A stretch of DNA of 42,511 nt from Pseudomonadota bacterium (lineage in GTDB: Bacteria > Pseudomonadota > Alphaproteobacteria > Ferrovibrionales > Ferrovibrionaceae): NCBI GenBank assembly GCA_023433835.1, contig JAEYTW010000428.1, forward strand, positions 1 to 42,511, read 5' to 3'. Positions 21,694 to 32,600 of this stretch are shown piece after piece. Below the pieces are notes generated by a model. The model ran no database searches. It was not told the origin of the DNA and saw only the letters and a list, made by a program, of their open reading frames with translations. Positions within the stretch are counted from its first letter, which is position 1, and each line of letters opens with the position of its first letter. The translations under genes and the position numbers were made by a program.

Positions 21694-22620
21694 ATGACCA
21701 TGACCCCCGCCCAGGTCCGCGTGATCGACCCGATCCTGTCGCATCACGTCCAGGGCTACCGCCAGCAGGGCCTTATCGGCCGCGTGCTGTTCCCGGAAGT
21801 GCCGGTTGAAATCGCCGGCGGCCAGGTGATCGAGTTCGGCAAGGAAGCCTTCATGCGCTACAACGCGCGCCGCGTGCCGGGCGGCGCCACCAAGCGCATC
21901 GACGTGGGCTATGCCGGCAAGCGCTACTCGCTGGTGCAGGACGCCCTGGAGGGCAAGGTGCCGCGTGAATGGCTGCGGGACGCTTCGCAGGTGCCCGGCA
22001 TCGAGCTCGGCACGCGTGCGACGAACACCGTCATGAACGTGCTGCAGCTCGGCGCCGAGTGCGACCAGGCGGCCATCGCCCTGGAAGCCAACAACTACGA
22101 CAGCAACCACAAGGTCGCGCTGTCGGGCGGCGCCAAATGGTCGGCCGATACCGGCAACCCTTCCGCCGATATCGAGACCGCCAAGGAGGCGGTGCGGGCG
22201 ACCACCGGCGTCTATCCGAACGTGGTTGCGCTGTCCGCCGTGGCCTTCAAGGCGGCGAAGAACAACGCCAAGGTGGTCGAGCGCTTCAAGTACGTCTCGA
22301 AGGACAGCATCACCGCCGCGATGCTCGCCGCCCTGTGGGAGGTGGAGCGCGTCGAGGTCGGCCGCGCCGTCACGGCCGATGATGCCGGCGCCTTCTCGGA
22401 CGTCTGGGGCAACAACGCCGTCGTCGCCTATGCGCCGGCGAGCCCGTCCGGCCAGGAAGAACCGTCTTACGGCTACACCTACACCATGCGGAACCATCCC
22501 ATGGTCGAGGCGCCGTACTACGACAACAACGCCAAGTCCTGGATCTACCCGGTGACCTACGAGCGTGCGCCGGTCCTGACCGGCATGCTCGCCGGCTACC
22601 TGATCCAGAACCCGAACTGA
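21694..22620 (+). CDS. Major capsid protein
   Basis: A 308-residue protein, full length for transposable-phage capsid proteins (about 300 residues). It opens with VRVIDPILSHHVQGYRQQGL, IGRVLFPEVPVEIAGGQVIE, then FGKEAFMRYNARRVPGGATK, and has HK97-fold-type features: a long helix with ATNTVMNVLQLGAECDQAAI, a central TGVYPNVVALSAVAFKAAKN and the C-terminal YTYTMRNHPMVEAPYYDNNA. A GGAGCACACGAGC leader gives ribosome binding. It follows the decoration gene and precedes the head-tail connectors, as expected. Confidence 0.92.
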   Translation: MTMTPAQVRVIDPILSHHVQGYRQQGLIGRVLFPEVPVEIAGGQVIEFGKEAFMRYNARRVPGGATKRIDVGYAGKRYSLVQDALEGKVPREWLRDASQVPGIELGTRATNTVMNVLQLGAECDQAAIALEANNYDSNHKVALSGGAKWSADTGNPSADIETAKEAVRATTGVYPNVVALSAVAFKAAKNNAKVVERFKYVSKDSITAAMLAALWEVERVEVGRAVTADDAGAFSDVWGNNAVVAYAPASPSGQEEPSYGYTYTMRNHPMVEAPYYDNNAKSWIYPVTYERAPVLTGMLAGYLIQNPN

Positions 22621-22631
22621 CGGAGGGTCCG

Positions 22632-22823
22632 ATGGCAAAAGCTCCGACCAAAGCCGCCGAGGCCGAAGGCGAATATCTCGTCGCCACGCCGCTGCGCATG
22701 GCGCCCGGCGAAGGCCCGGTCGCGCCGGGTGAGCTGGTGATGCTGCCGAAGGCCGAGGGCGACGCCCTGGTCGCCTGCGGCGCCGGCACCGAGATCCGGG
22801 CCAAGACCAAGCCGGCCGACTGA
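22632..22823 (+). CDS. Small head-region protein (63 aa)
   Basis: A 63-residue protein with a clear ribosome-binding site (GGAGGGTCCG before ATG 22632). It reads GEYLVATPLRMAPGEGPVAP, GELVMLPKAEGDALVACGAG, a small beta-barrel-like pattern common in short phage proteins between capsid and connector genes. No specific family is claimed. It may be a head accessory or completion factor. Confidence 0.7.
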   Translation: MAKAPTKAAEAEGEYLVATPLRMAPGEGPVAPGELVMLPKAEGDALVACGAGTEIRAKTKPAD

Positions 22824-22837
22824 ACGGAGACGCGCCG

Positions 22838-23257
22838 ATGGCTTACGCAACGCAGCTCGACCTGGTCGCCGTATTCGGCGAGGAGGAGTTGATCCAACTC
22901 ACCGACCAGAACCGCCCGCAATCGGCGATCGATGCCGGCCGGGTCGAGGTTGCGTTGCGTGATGCCTCGGGCAAGATCAACGCCTATCTCGCCTCGCGCT
23001 ATCAGCTGCCGCTCTCGCCCGTGCCCGACGAGATCCGCCGGACCTGCACCGAAATCGCCTGGTACTACCTGCATGCTCGGTCCGTGCCCGACGAAGTCGT
23101 GCGCCGCTATGACCGCGCCATCAAGTTCCTCGAAACCGTCGCCGATGGCAGTGCCACCCTGACCGGCGTCAGCCCGCCCACGACGGGCAGCGGCAGTGAG
23201 ATCCTGATCGAGGCGCCGCCGGCGCTGTTCGATCACGATAGGCTGGCGGGCTACTGA
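22838..23257 (+). CDS. Head-tail connector (DUF1320, Mu gp36-like)
   Basis: A 139-residue protein of the DUF1320 family. It begins with the typical MAYATQLDLVAVFGEEELIQ, LTDQ, then VEVALRDASGKINAYLASRY, QLPLSP and EIRRTCTEIAWYYLHARSVP, DEVVRRYDRAIKFLETVADG. This is the all-helical adaptor fold (HK97 gp6-like) that binds beneath the portal. A disordered Ser/Thr/Gly tail ends it. Ribosome-binding site CGGAGACGCG. It overlaps the gpG-like start by one base (TGATG). Confidence 0.91.
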   Translation: MAYATQLDLVAVFGEEELIQLTDQNRPQSAIDAGRVEVALRDASGKINAYLASRYQLPLSPVPDEIRRTCTEIAWYYLHARSVPDEVVRRYDRAIKFLETVADGSATLTGVSPPTTGSGSEILIEAPPALFDHDRLAGY

Positions 23258-23883
23258 TGGCCGGCGCCCGCATCATCGTCGACGATGCCGAGGTGCTCGC
23301 CGCCTTCGGCCGCGCGTCCGCCGGCCTGGGCGATCTGGCACCGCTGATGGCCGATGTGGGGCAGAGCCTGGTGCTGTCCGTCGACCAGCGCTTCGCCACC
23401 GGCCACGGGCCGGGCGGCGTGCCTTGGCGCCCGCTGCACCCCCGCACCGTCAAGCGCAAGGGCGGCAAGACCCTGATACTGGTCGATACCGCCCGCCTGA
23501 AGAATTCGATCACCTATCGCGCATCGGCGCGCGAGGTCGAAGTGGGCACGAACGTGCAGTACGCAGCCGCTCACCAGTTCGGCGCCACGATCGAAATCCC
23601 GGCCCGCACCCAGGAGGCCCGCCGACGCACCGAAACCCGCAAGCGCAAAGCCGCTGACGGCACCGAGACCGTCTGGCGCAAGGGCCAGTTCGCGAAGCTG
23701 CAGCGGACCAAGGCGGGCGGCTTCAAGACGGTGCGCGGCACCGCGCTCGAAACCGTCGCGATCGGCGCCCATACGATCACCATCCCGGCCCGGCCGTTTT
23801 TGGGTGTGGACGACGGGGACAAGGCCGCGATCGTCGAAGCCGTCGAAGTCCATATCGCCGCGCTGATCGGCGGTGCGCCGTGA
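23257..23883 (+). CDS. Virion morphogenesis protein (Mu gpG / phage_tail_S)
   Basis: A 208-residue protein of the phage virion morphogenesis (tail completion) family. It contains the usual SVDQRFATGHGPGGVPWRPL, HPRTVKRKGGKTLILVDTAR, LKNSITYRASAREVEVGTNV, QYAAAHQFGATIEIPAR and RPFLGVDDGD. In Mu, G lies directly after F; here it has moved downstream next to the connectors, as in siphovirus-tailed relatives. A basic insert (about 113-145) is larger than in Mu. It overlaps the next GTG start by four bases. Confidence 0.9.
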   Translation: MAGARIIVDDAEVLAAFGRASAGLGDLAPLMADVGQSLVLSVDQRFATGHGPGGVPWRPLHPRTVKRKGGKTLILVDTARLKNSITYRASAREVEVGTNVQYAAAHQFGATIEIPARTQEARRRTETRKRKAADGTETVWRKGQFAKLQRTKAGGFKTVRGTALETVAIGAHTITIPARPFLGVDDGDKAAIVEAVEVHIAALIGGAP

Positions 23884-24317
23884 TCGAGCACGTCATCGCG
23901 CAGCTGCAGACGGTCAACCAGGCCGATCGTTGCTTCGCGATCGTCGCCGGCGCGGCCGAGTTTGCCGAGGTTGCGGGCGACCGTCCGCCGGCCAACATGC
24001 CGGCCTGCTACGTCGTGCCCCTGGCGGAGGACGTGGTCAACATCGACCATCCCGGCTGGTCGGAGGATCTGGTCACCGTCCAGTTCGCCACCGTGCTTGT
24101 GGTCCAGGAGAAAAGCGATCCCCGCGGCGGCGCCTCGGTGCTGGCCGTCAAGGCACCCCGCGCCATGGTGCGCAAGGCGCTGTCCGGCTTCGTGCCGGCC
24201 GGCGCGGACGAAGTCATCCGCTACGCCGGCGGACGCCTGATGGCGTTCGAAGGCGGCCGGCTGTGGTGGCAGGACAATTGGGCCGTCCCCATGCGGCTAC
24301 CTACCGAGGAGAACTGA
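23880..24317 (+). CDS. Tail terminator-like protein (Mu gp37 family)
   Basis: A 145-residue protein with a GTG start (GTGA overlap with the preceding stop). It has VIEHVIAQLQTVNQADRCFA, NMPACYVVPLAEDVVNID, EDLVTVQFATVLVVQEKSDP and a C-terminal FEGGRLWWQDNWAVPM, the pattern of the gp37 / tail terminator family, which caps the tail tube and joins it to the head. The order gp36, gpG, gp37, then tube supports this. Confidence 0.82.
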   Translation: MIEHVIAQLQTVNQADRCFAIVAGAAEFAEVAGDRPPANMPACYVVPLAEDVVNIDHPGWSEDLVTVQFATVLVVQEKSDPRGGASVLAVKAPRAMVRKALSGFVPAGADEVIRYAGGRLMAFEGGRLWWQDNWAVPMRLPTEEN

Positions 24318-24319
24318 CC

Positions 24320-24586
24320 ATGCCGCTCGAAAGCGGATCGTATCTGCGCGACCCGGCCACGGGTGAATTGAAGCGCACCGAGGCACCCACGCGCCGCCTG
24401 TCGATCGCCGAACGGCGCGAGCGTGACGCCGGTGCGGCCACCGCCGCCAGCCTCGCCGGCCAGGGCCTGGCCATCGTCGGCGAGCAACCGGCCGTGCCGG
24501 TCGAGATCCCCGGCAAGGCGGCCCGGCCGCCGCGCCCGCCCCGCAGCCCCGACAGCCCGGCCGAGCGCCAGGCCGAGAAGGAGTAA
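24320..24586 (+). CDS. Hypothetical tail-region protein (88 aa)
   Basis: An 88-residue protein, rich in Pro, Arg and Ala and probably largely disordered. The start at 24320 has GAGGAG (24306-24311) upstream. The N-terminus SGSYLRDPATGELKRTEAPT resembles the opening of short proteins that sit between tail terminator and tail tube genes in transposable siphophages (gp38 position). The C-terminus is a Pro/Arg-rich tail. No function can be assigned from sequence. Confidence 0.66.
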   Translation: MPLESGSYLRDPATGELKRTEAPTRRLSIAERRERDAGAATAASLAGQGLAIVGEQPAVPVEIPGKAARPPRPPRSPDSPAERQAEKE

Positions 24587-24592
24587 CCGACC

Positions 24593-25837
24593 ATGGTCAT
24601 GGAATTCCGCCGCGAGCGCCTGCGCCTGCTCTACGGCAAGATCGAGACCGTCTATGGCGAGGATGCCTCGCCGACCAGCGCCAATTCGGTGGTCATCACC
24701 GAATGCGACTATGTCCGCGAGCCGGAGGAGATCAAGCGCACGATCATTCTGCCGACGCTTGGCGCCCAGCCGGTCGAGCTGATCGGGCGTAAGGTCACGC
24801 TGTCGCCGAAGTGGGAACTGCAGGGTTCGGGCACGCCGGGCACGCCGCCGAAATGGGGGCCGCTGGTTCGCGCCTGCGCCCATACCGAAGTGGCCCAGGC
24901 CACCGGGTCGACCCAGGCGTCGCCGGCGACGGCGGTCGGCACCCCGACCGGCACGTTCACTTACACCGCCACCGGCGTGTTCGCCGGCACGACGGACCGC
25001 CTTGTCACCTTGGTCTGCACCACGGCCGGCGGCACCGGCGTCGCCGCCTTCTCGGTAACGGCACCCGCGGTCGATGGCGTGCCGGCGCACAGCGCGACCA
25101 ACCAGGTGATGACGAACGCCACGCCGTTTGCGCTGTGCGACACCGCGACGATCACCCCGGCCATCGGCACCGCGTTCGCACTCAATGACACCTATACGGT
25201 CAAGCTGACGGCGCCGCATGTCGATTACCTGCCGTATTCCGGCCAGGACGTCGAAAGCATGTCGTTCCGCTACAACGTGGACGGCACCTTGCATGTCGCG
25301 GTCGGCGGTAACGGCGAGATCGAATTCGACTTCTCGGGCCGTATCCCCATGGCGTCCGCCACCTTCACGGCCATGGAGCTGGCCGCCCCTGATGACGCGG
25401 TCATCGGCGCCCTGGTCAAGACCGGCTGGCTGCGCCCGACGCCGATTGCCAATGAGACCACGCCGGCCTTCACCATCAACGGCGTCGACCTGGCCATGAA
25501 CTCGCTGAAGGTCAAGGCCGGCAACGAGATCGTCTACGACACCCGGGTCAACTATGAGGCCGTCGAGCGTCTCGACCGGAATTCCTCGTTCGAGCTGGGC
25601 TTGCGCGCCACCAATCTCGACTACTTCGACCCCTGGGCGCTCGCCGGCACCGATCCCGGCCAGGACATCTATCTGCGGCACGGCATCACGCCCGGCAAGA
25701 TCATCGAAATGTTCCTGCCCTCGGCGCAGTTCAAGACGCCGCGCTACCAGGCCGAACAGAAGCGGATGAACTGGCAGATCACCGGCGATCTGCTGCCCGT
25801 CGCCGGCGACGACGAATACCGCCTGCGCGTCCGCTGA
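24593..25837 (+). CDS. Major tail tube protein (siphovirus type)
   Basis: A 414-residue protein, beta-rich, placed between connectors and tail chaperones. The N-terminus (LRLLYGKIETVYGEDASPTS, VVITECDYVREPEEIKRTII) and the C-terminal half (DVESMSFRYNVDGTLHVAVG, GNGEIEFDFSGRIPMASATF) match phage tail tube proteins. A Thr/Ala/Gly-rich stretch (about 100-205: GTPTGTFTYTATGVFAGTTD and following) looks like an inserted Ig-like or carbohydrate-facing domain on the tube surface. No contractile sheath gene accompanies it, so the tail is non-contractile. Confidence 0.86.
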   Translation: MVMEFRRERLRLLYGKIETVYGEDASPTSANSVVITECDYVREPEEIKRTIILPTLGAQPVELIGRKVTLSPKWELQGSGTPGTPPKWGPLVRACAHTEVAQATGSTQASPATAVGTPTGTFTYTATGVFAGTTDRLVTLVCTTAGGTGVAAFSVTAPAVDGVPAHSATNQVMTNATPFALCDTATITPAIGTAFALNDTYTVKLTAPHVDYLPYSGQDVESMSFRYNVDGTLHVAVGGNGEIEFDFSGRIPMASATFTAMELAAPDDAVIGALVKTGWLRPTPIANETTPAFTINGVDLAMNSLKVKAGNEIVYDTRVNYEAVERLDRNSSFELGLRATNLDYFDPWALAGTDPGQDIYLRHGITPGKIIEMFLPSAQFKTPRYQAEQKRMNWQITGDLLPVAGDDEYRLRVR

Positions 25838-25876
25838 ACCCCGCCTTCAAGTCACCCTCAAAGGAGCATTGAGCCC

Positions 25877-26224
25877 ATGTCGAATACCCCGGTTTTTGTG
25901 AAAGGCGTCGAGGAGACTTTCACCGCCGTCGCCCGTGTCAACCGGCCGAACGATGATGACGGTTTCGACGTCATCCCGTTGAAGTGCCGTTTCCGCGTCG
26001 TCGGCCTGAAGAAGCAGACCGAACTGACCGCCGGCGACGATGCGGACGAGAAGATGCTGCAGGCCACCCTGATCTCGGTGAGCGGCGCCATGAAGGACAA
26101 GGAAGGCAACGACGCCGCCTGGGACGAAGAGACCCGGGCCGACATGCTCGACCGGCCCTACTACAAGCACGCCATCCTCGCGGTCTATTTCGACCGGATC
26201 AACGGGCGCAAACGGGGAAACTGA
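25877..26224 (+). CDS. Tail assembly chaperone, short form (lambda G-like)
   Basis: A 115-residue protein starting at ATG 25877 after AAAGGAG. It reads ETFTAVARVNRPNDDDGFDV, IPLKCRFRVVGLKKQTELTA and ADMLDRPYYKHAILAVYFDR, as in tail chaperones located just before the tape measure. Its last two sense codons and the base before them form GGGAAAC, followed at once by the TGA stop. Ribosomes that slip back one base continue into the downstream frame. The ratio of short to long products matters for tail assembly in lambda. Confidence 0.85.
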   Translation: MSNTPVFVKGVEETFTAVARVNRPNDDDGFDVIPLKCRFRVVGLKKQTELTAGDDADEKMLQATLISVSGAMKDKEGNDAAWDEETRADMLDRPYYKHAILAVYFDRINGRKRGN

Positions 26225-26664
26225 TTGCGGCCTGCCGCGCCTGGCTCGGCAGCGCCGCGACTGCCGACCGGGTGCCGCTGAGCCGGGACGAAGAGGCCGC
26301 GCTGGCCGCGTCGTTGGGGCTTGCTCCCGATGACGAGCCGCCGCCGGCCAGGACGGCCGAACCTTCGGACGAGGAAGTTTCGTACCTCTCGCCCGAAGGT
26401 CTCCTCGAAATCTGGCCGTCGAACTGGGACAGCCTGCGCCTCTTCACCGCCAGCGCGACCCAATGGGATCACGCCGGCGCTGACGGCGACAAGACTGGCC
26501 TCCGCTATGACCGCCTGGAGCTTGTGGCCCGCATGCTGCGCATCGACTTCACTTCGGAGATCTTCGACGATATCCAGGTGCTGGAAGCCGAAGCGCTCGC
26601 CATCTGGGGCGAGCAGCGCGCGGAGCGCATCAAGCGCCTCGAAGAAGAGGCCCGCCGGCGATGA
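25877..26664 (+). CDS. Tail assembly chaperone, frameshifted long form (lambda GT-like)
   Basis: A predicted 262-residue fusion made by -1 frameshifting at 26215-26221. After 115 residues the frame continues from CTG at 26221 with LIAACRAWLGSAATADRVPL and ends EEEARRR at 26664. The extension has no start codon near its beginning (the first Met is far inside, at MLRIDF), so frameshifting is the evident way to express it. Its segments SPEGLLEIWPSNWDSLRLFT and EIFDDIQVLEAEALAIWGEQ resemble the T domain that contacts the tape measure. Its stop overlaps the tape measure start (ATGA). Confidence 0.82.
26215..26267 (+). promoter_or_regulatory. Programmed -1 ribosomal frameshift site
   Basis: The slippery heptamer G-GGA-AAC (26215-26221) is in the zero frame and abuts TGA (26222-26224). 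Five bases later GCGG/CCGC (26227-26238) can form a short stem, and TCGGCAG/CTGCCGA (26246-26252, 26261-26267) a longer one. Lambda uses GGGAAAG at the same G/GT junction. Confidence 0.8.
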
Positions 26665-29600
26665 GCAATCTCTCGGTCGCCATCAAGGTCAGCGCTGACG
26701 CCAGTCAGGCCGAGGCGGGCTTTGGCCGCGGTACCGCCGCCGTCAACCAGTTCAGCGGCAGTCTGAGCCAGTCGTCCGCCGCCGCTGCCAATCAGGCGGC
26801 CGAGGTGAAGCGGGCGGCCGAGCAGACCGCGCAGGCCGGCCAGGCCCAGGCCGCTGCCACCCAAGCCCAGGCGCAAGCCCAAGCCGGCGCCCGGCAGCAG
26901 CTGGCGGAGGCCGAGCGGACCTTCGCGGCATCGGTCGTCGAAACGAACCGGGCGCTGGCGGCGCGCGAGATAGACGGCAAGCAGGCGCAAGCGACGCTGC
27001 AGCGCACCCGGCGCGAGATGGACAGCTATCGCGAAGCCGTCGAGCGCCAGGGCAAGGCCGCCAACGACAACAGCTACCGCAACAAGCAACTGACGATGCA
27101 GCTGTCGGACACGTTCCAGACGCTGGCGCTGGGCATGCCGATCCAACAGGTGATCCTGCAGCAAGGCCCGCAGATCATCGACCTGTTCGGGGGCATGGGC
27201 GTCGCCGCCAAGGCGCTGGTGTCGCCGGTCGGCCTGCTCGTCGCCGGCATGACGGCCGTTGCCGTCGCCGGCGTCGTGCTGGTGTCGCGGCTGGAAAGCT
27301 CGGAGCGGGCGCTGAACGCGGCGGCGGTCGGCCTGACCGCCACCGGCCGGGCGAGCGAGCTGAGCCGCGCCCAGGTCCAGTCCCTGACCGACCAGTTCGC
27401 CAAGCTGCCGGGCGCGACCAGGTCCGGCGCCGAGCAGTCGGTTGCCGCCCTGTCCCGCCTGCGGCAGGTGTCGGTCCAGCTGTTCGGCGATATCGGCAAG
27501 GCTGCCTCGAACTTCATGGTGCTGACCGGCACCGAATTCCCCGAAGCGTCGGCCGAGCTGTCCGAATACCTGAAGGCGCCGACCGAGGGAGCCAAGAAGT
27601 TCGCCGACGCCTGGGGCGGATTGAGCGTCGCCCAGCTCGAGGCGATCGAAAGCATGGACCGCTCGGGCAATCGCCTCGGCGCCCAGCGCGAGCTGCTCGG
27701 CGCGATGCAGGCCCGCCTGCAGGATCTGGCCAAGGTCGGCAAGACCGAGCTCCAGCAGGCCGGCGACAGCATGGGCAAGTCGTGGGACGACATGCTCACG
27801 AAGCTGTCGCGTACCGCGCCGATCATCGCGGCCCGCGAAGCGCTGATCAGCCTGTTCAAGGGCGTCGCCCAGGCCGCAAGCGAAGCCTCGCTCGATGACC
27901 AGATAGCCGAGCTGGACAAGAAGCTGGCCAACCCGCCTGTGCTCGGCATGCGGCCGGACGGGACGCCGATCTACGATCGCGGCCGGGCCGATTACGTCGA
28001 TGCCCGCCGCCGGCGCGAGCAGCTCGACCTGCGGCGCCAGGCGCGCGATGCCGCCGGCTACGACGAAGCGTCCGCCTTCTCGTTCGGCCCGCGTCCGGCC
28101 GCGAACGACGATCTGCCCGATCCGACCAAGATCAAGGATCTGATCGGCGCCTATGACGAGCTGGCGACGCGGCGCAAGACGCTGATGGATCAGATGACCT
28201 TGCTGTCCCGCGCCGCGGGCCAGGAGGGCGTTGATCAGGATGCGCTGTCGCGCGCCCTGCAGAACCTGATGGGTCAGTACGACGCGCTGAAAGACCCGAT
28301 CGACCAGGCGCGTGACGCGCTGTCGGCCGAGCAGCGCGTGGCGGCGTCGTCGATCGGCACGCGCCAGGTGCTGCAGGCGCAGATCCAGGCCGAGCAGGCG
28401 GCGCTGCAGGCCGGCCAGCCGAAATGGAAGGCCGAGGAGCTGGGCAAGCTCGCGGCGGCGCAGGCCACGGTCCAGCTGATCACCGCCGCGCGCGACCAAG
28501 TCGTCTTGTCGGCTGACGAAGCCAAAGGCGCCCTGACCGTCGCCAGTGCCTATCTGCAAGGCGCGCGCGCCGCCAACCAGGCCACGATCGCCGAGGAGGC
28601 CCGGCAGGCCGCGGTCAAGAATGCCTTTGTCGACGAGCGGGCGCTGACGGCCGCCCTGACGGCGCGTGCCGCAGCCCAGGCGACGATCGGCGGGGCAAAG
28701 GCGGTCGCCGAACTGCAGCAGCGCGTTGAGGCTACCGAGCGCCTGGCTGAGGCCGAGAAGGCCGGCGCCGCCGCAGTCACCGAAACCGGCATCGCCAACG
28801 AAGTCGCGGCCTATGCGTTGCAGCTGCGGGCGACCGAGACGGACAAGACGCGCGACGCCAACGACAAGCTGATTGAGAGCTATGAACGGCTGCTGCGCCG
28901 CCAGGATGAGGCAAACCGCTCGGCCACCAGTTCGCAGGCGCTGCGAAATAAGCAGGAACAGCTGGAACTGGCTCAGGCCGAGTTGCGCCTGGTTGGCGCC
29001 CTGCCGCCCGAACACGATCGGCAGATCGAGCGCCTGAAGACGATCCAGGACCTTCGTCGGCGGGGCGTCGACCTCAGCAGCGAGCAGGCGCAGGCCGAGC
29101 TGCGCGCCACCGATCAGCTCGCGAAGGTCGAGGCGCAGGTTCAGCAAGCCCGGAACGCTGCTGCCGAGACCAACAGGATCTGGGACCGGGCCGCGGACGG
29201 CATTCAGGACGCATTGTCAGACGCCTTCATGTCCGCGTTCGATCGGTCCAAAAACGGCGGGTTCGACGCAGCCGCCGCGCTGCTGAAAATCTTCAAGTCC
29301 GTCGCGGCGGAGATCGCCTCGGCGATGGTGATCAAGCCGATCATCGGCTCGGTCGCGAGTTTCCTAGGTGCGCCTCAGAGCTGGCTCTATGACCGAGGCT
29401 ATACCCAGGCGGCAGCGCAAGGCGGGGCGGGCGGCGGCAATATCCTGTCGAACCTGTCGAGCCTTTCGAACCTCTTGCCGAAGAATTTCACCAACTCGAT
29501 CGCCAGCTTCCTCGGCCTGGGATCGACGGGCGCGATCTCGGCAGGATCGTCGGCGCTGGCCGGGATCGGCTCGGGCGCACTTGCCAGCGGGGTCAACGTC

Positions 29601-32600
29601 GCCGGCGGCGCGATTGCTGCCGGCTCGGCTGCGCTCGGCGCGGGGCTCGGCGGCGCCGCCGGTGGTGCTGTAGCGGGCGGTGCGATCGGCGCTGGAACGA
29701 GCGCGTTGGCCGGCGGTGCCATAACGGGCGCAGCCGTGAACGTTGCGGGGGCCGGCGCGGCATCGATGGGCGCCATGGCGGCTGCTGCCATCCCCTATAT
29801 TGGCCTGGCCATCGCCGCTTTCGCGATGATCGCGGGTTCCGGAATGTTTGCCGACAAGGATTACCCGCGGGGCTACGCGGCGTCCGAGATCCGCAATGAC
29901 GGCAAGTTCATCGCGTCGACGCAGCATCAGGCCGGCCTCGACGGCTACGACAACTCTCGCGACCGCCAGGAAGCGAAGAAGTTCTCGACCTTGATGAATT
30001 CCACGGTCCAGTCGCTCGGCTTGAGCATGGCCGTCAGCAAGGATGACATCAACCACAACGGGGCGAGCAACGGGCTGCTGACGATCGGCACCATGTACGG
30101 TGGCGCGCTCGATGCCGATGACCTGTTCATGCGCTGGTTTACGAAGGATCAGCGGGGCGCGACGGGATCGGCCGACACGTCGGAAAGCACATGGATGCGC
30201 GCGAAGGGTTACACGCGCACCAGCACCTATGACCGCGACAGCGGGTGGACCCATGAACTGCGCGATGACAAGGGCGTTGTCGTCACTCAGGAAATGTGGA
30301 CCAAAGCTTATGAAGACTGGGTCAAGGACCAGTCCTCCGCCGCGAAGGGCGAAGGCGGCAAGTCACTGTTCAAGACCGACAACAAGACCTTTCAGGTCGC
30401 GCTCGATCGCATGGCGTCCGGGGCCTACAAGCCTGCAGACGCCGACGAACTGAAGCAGGCGCTGCAATACGCCGAGGGGTTCGAGGACGCGGCGAAGCGC
30501 GCGGCGGCCGGCTTCGGCACGCTGCAGCGCCAGGCGCTGGAATTCGAGCTTGCGGCGCGCGATGCGGCAAAGGCGCTGAACCAGCAGGTCAAGGACTACC
30601 TCGACCAGGCCGAGAAGATCTTCGGCAAGGGGTCAACCCAGGCGCAGCAGGCGAAAGACACCCAGCTGCAGGCTGTCCTGGGTCAGATGGGGATCGGCCC
30701 AAATGCCGACGACAAGCCGCTTGAAGGCTTGCAGGCGACGATCGCCGAGACCATCGCCGGGATCAACGCGATGACCCCCGTGCTGATCACCTTGGGCAAG
30801 ACCAGCGAGGAAGCCGCCAGCATCATCGCCCAGGCGACAGCCAAGTACCGCGCCAAGGTCGCCGAGGATTACAACAAGTCGGTTTCTGATCAGATCCAGG
30901 GTTTCAAGGCCCCGGAAAAGCTGGCCTGGAAGCAACTCGGCGAGGCGCAGGAAAAGCAGTGGAAGGAAGCCCAGGCGGCCGGCGCCGATATGGCCAAGAT
31001 CGCCGAGCTGCAGGCGCTGCAGACACAGGCGCTGTTCGATCAGTTTCAGCAGCAGCGGCAAGCGCGTCTCGACAGCCTGTCGCAGCGCGTCTATGCGGTC
31101 GACGCCACGCTCAACCCGGCGAACGCCAGGGCGAACGAAGACGCGGTCCGCAAGATCCAGCAGCGCCGCGAGGCGGAGGATCTGACCCGCGGCCTGGAAA
31201 AAGCCGAGGCCGACGTACTGCGCCAGCGCCTGGCCGAGATCCACGCGGCCGAGGACCTCGCGGTCAAGCTCGCCCGTCTCGAGGAAGACCGGCAGAAGGC
31301 CGAGGGCTATATGGCCCGCACGGCGAACGCCGTCGCCGGCGTGATGACAGGATCGCCCGGCGAGCAGCAGGCCAAGGCCCTGGCCGAGGACGTGAGCCGG
31401 GCGCTGTCGCAGGCCCAGGAACTGCGCCAGGCGCGCGACGAGGCCGAGCGGTCGACGCTGAAGCAGATCCAAGCGCTGGAGAACCAGGCCGTCGCCGCCG
31501 AGCGGGCCGCCGCCGCCGCCCAGCAGTTCAAGCAGGTCTCCGAGCAGGTTTCCCAGGCGGTCGCGCAGTCCAAGACACAGATCAAGGCTTGGCTCGATCA
31601 GCTGCGGACGGGAACGGGCGGCGGGCTCGATCCGCTCGGGCGCCTCAACGAAGCGAAACTCCAATTCCAGACGCAATTCGACAAGGCGAAGGGCGGCGAT
31701 CTGCAGGCGCTATCCGGGATCACGGGTTACGCGCAACGTCTGCTCGAAAATGCCGCCGCTTACTACGGCACCGGCACCGAATACCAGAACTTGCGTCAGA
31801 TGGTCGAAAGCAAGCTGGGCGGCTTGCCCGAACAGGTCGACCAGCTCGAAGCGGTACGGCTGGAAATCGCCAAGCTCAACACCGACAGTACCACCGTCTC
31901 GAAGGAGCAGCAGGCGCTGCTCGACCAGCTCACCAATCTGCGCACCGTCGCCTTGTCGGCCGCGGTGCAGGATGCCGACCGTAACGCGACCGATGCCGCT
32001 GCCGCGATCCAGGCGCTGCAGGGTGCAACCAATACGGCGCTCACCGCCTCCAACCAGGTCGCCGCGCAGGTCGTGGCACAACTCGCCGTCTCCAACGCGA
32101 CCCTGACCGCCACCCAGTCCATCGCCGGCAATACTGCTACGGCCGCCACCAACACGGCCACCGCCGCCTCCAATACGGCGTTGTCGGCCAGTAACACGGC
32201 CGCCAGCACGGCAACGATGGCCTCGATGCTGACGGTGCTGCAGTCGAGTTTCAGCCGCATGGGTGACCTGGGTCAGATCATGGGCGGCGTCGGCAACCTG
32301 GTGGCGGAGAATACCAATCACCGCCAGAGCGTTTGGAACGCCGAAGCGGCCTGGCTGTGGAAGATCACCTACAACACCGGCGGCACGGTCTCGGCGCTGG
32401 GCGGCATGCCGGCCTACGCTGGCGGCACCGACTGGCACGCGGGCGGCCGGGCGATCGTCGGCGAACGCGGCGCGGAAATCATCGACCTCCCGACGGGCGC
32501 CAGGGTGACGCCGGTCGGCCGCTACAGCCCGCCGCGGGCACCGGCCGGGAGCGTCGCGAATGACACCGGCGCGGGCCTGGTGCAGACCGCCGCCGGCGTC

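Noticed and set aside
26505..29147. 880-codon open frame on the minus strand
   Set aside because: It lies wholly opposite the tape measure gene. GC-rich, Ala/Gln-rich coding DNA leaves the antisense frame open; no ribosome-binding site or recognisable domain.
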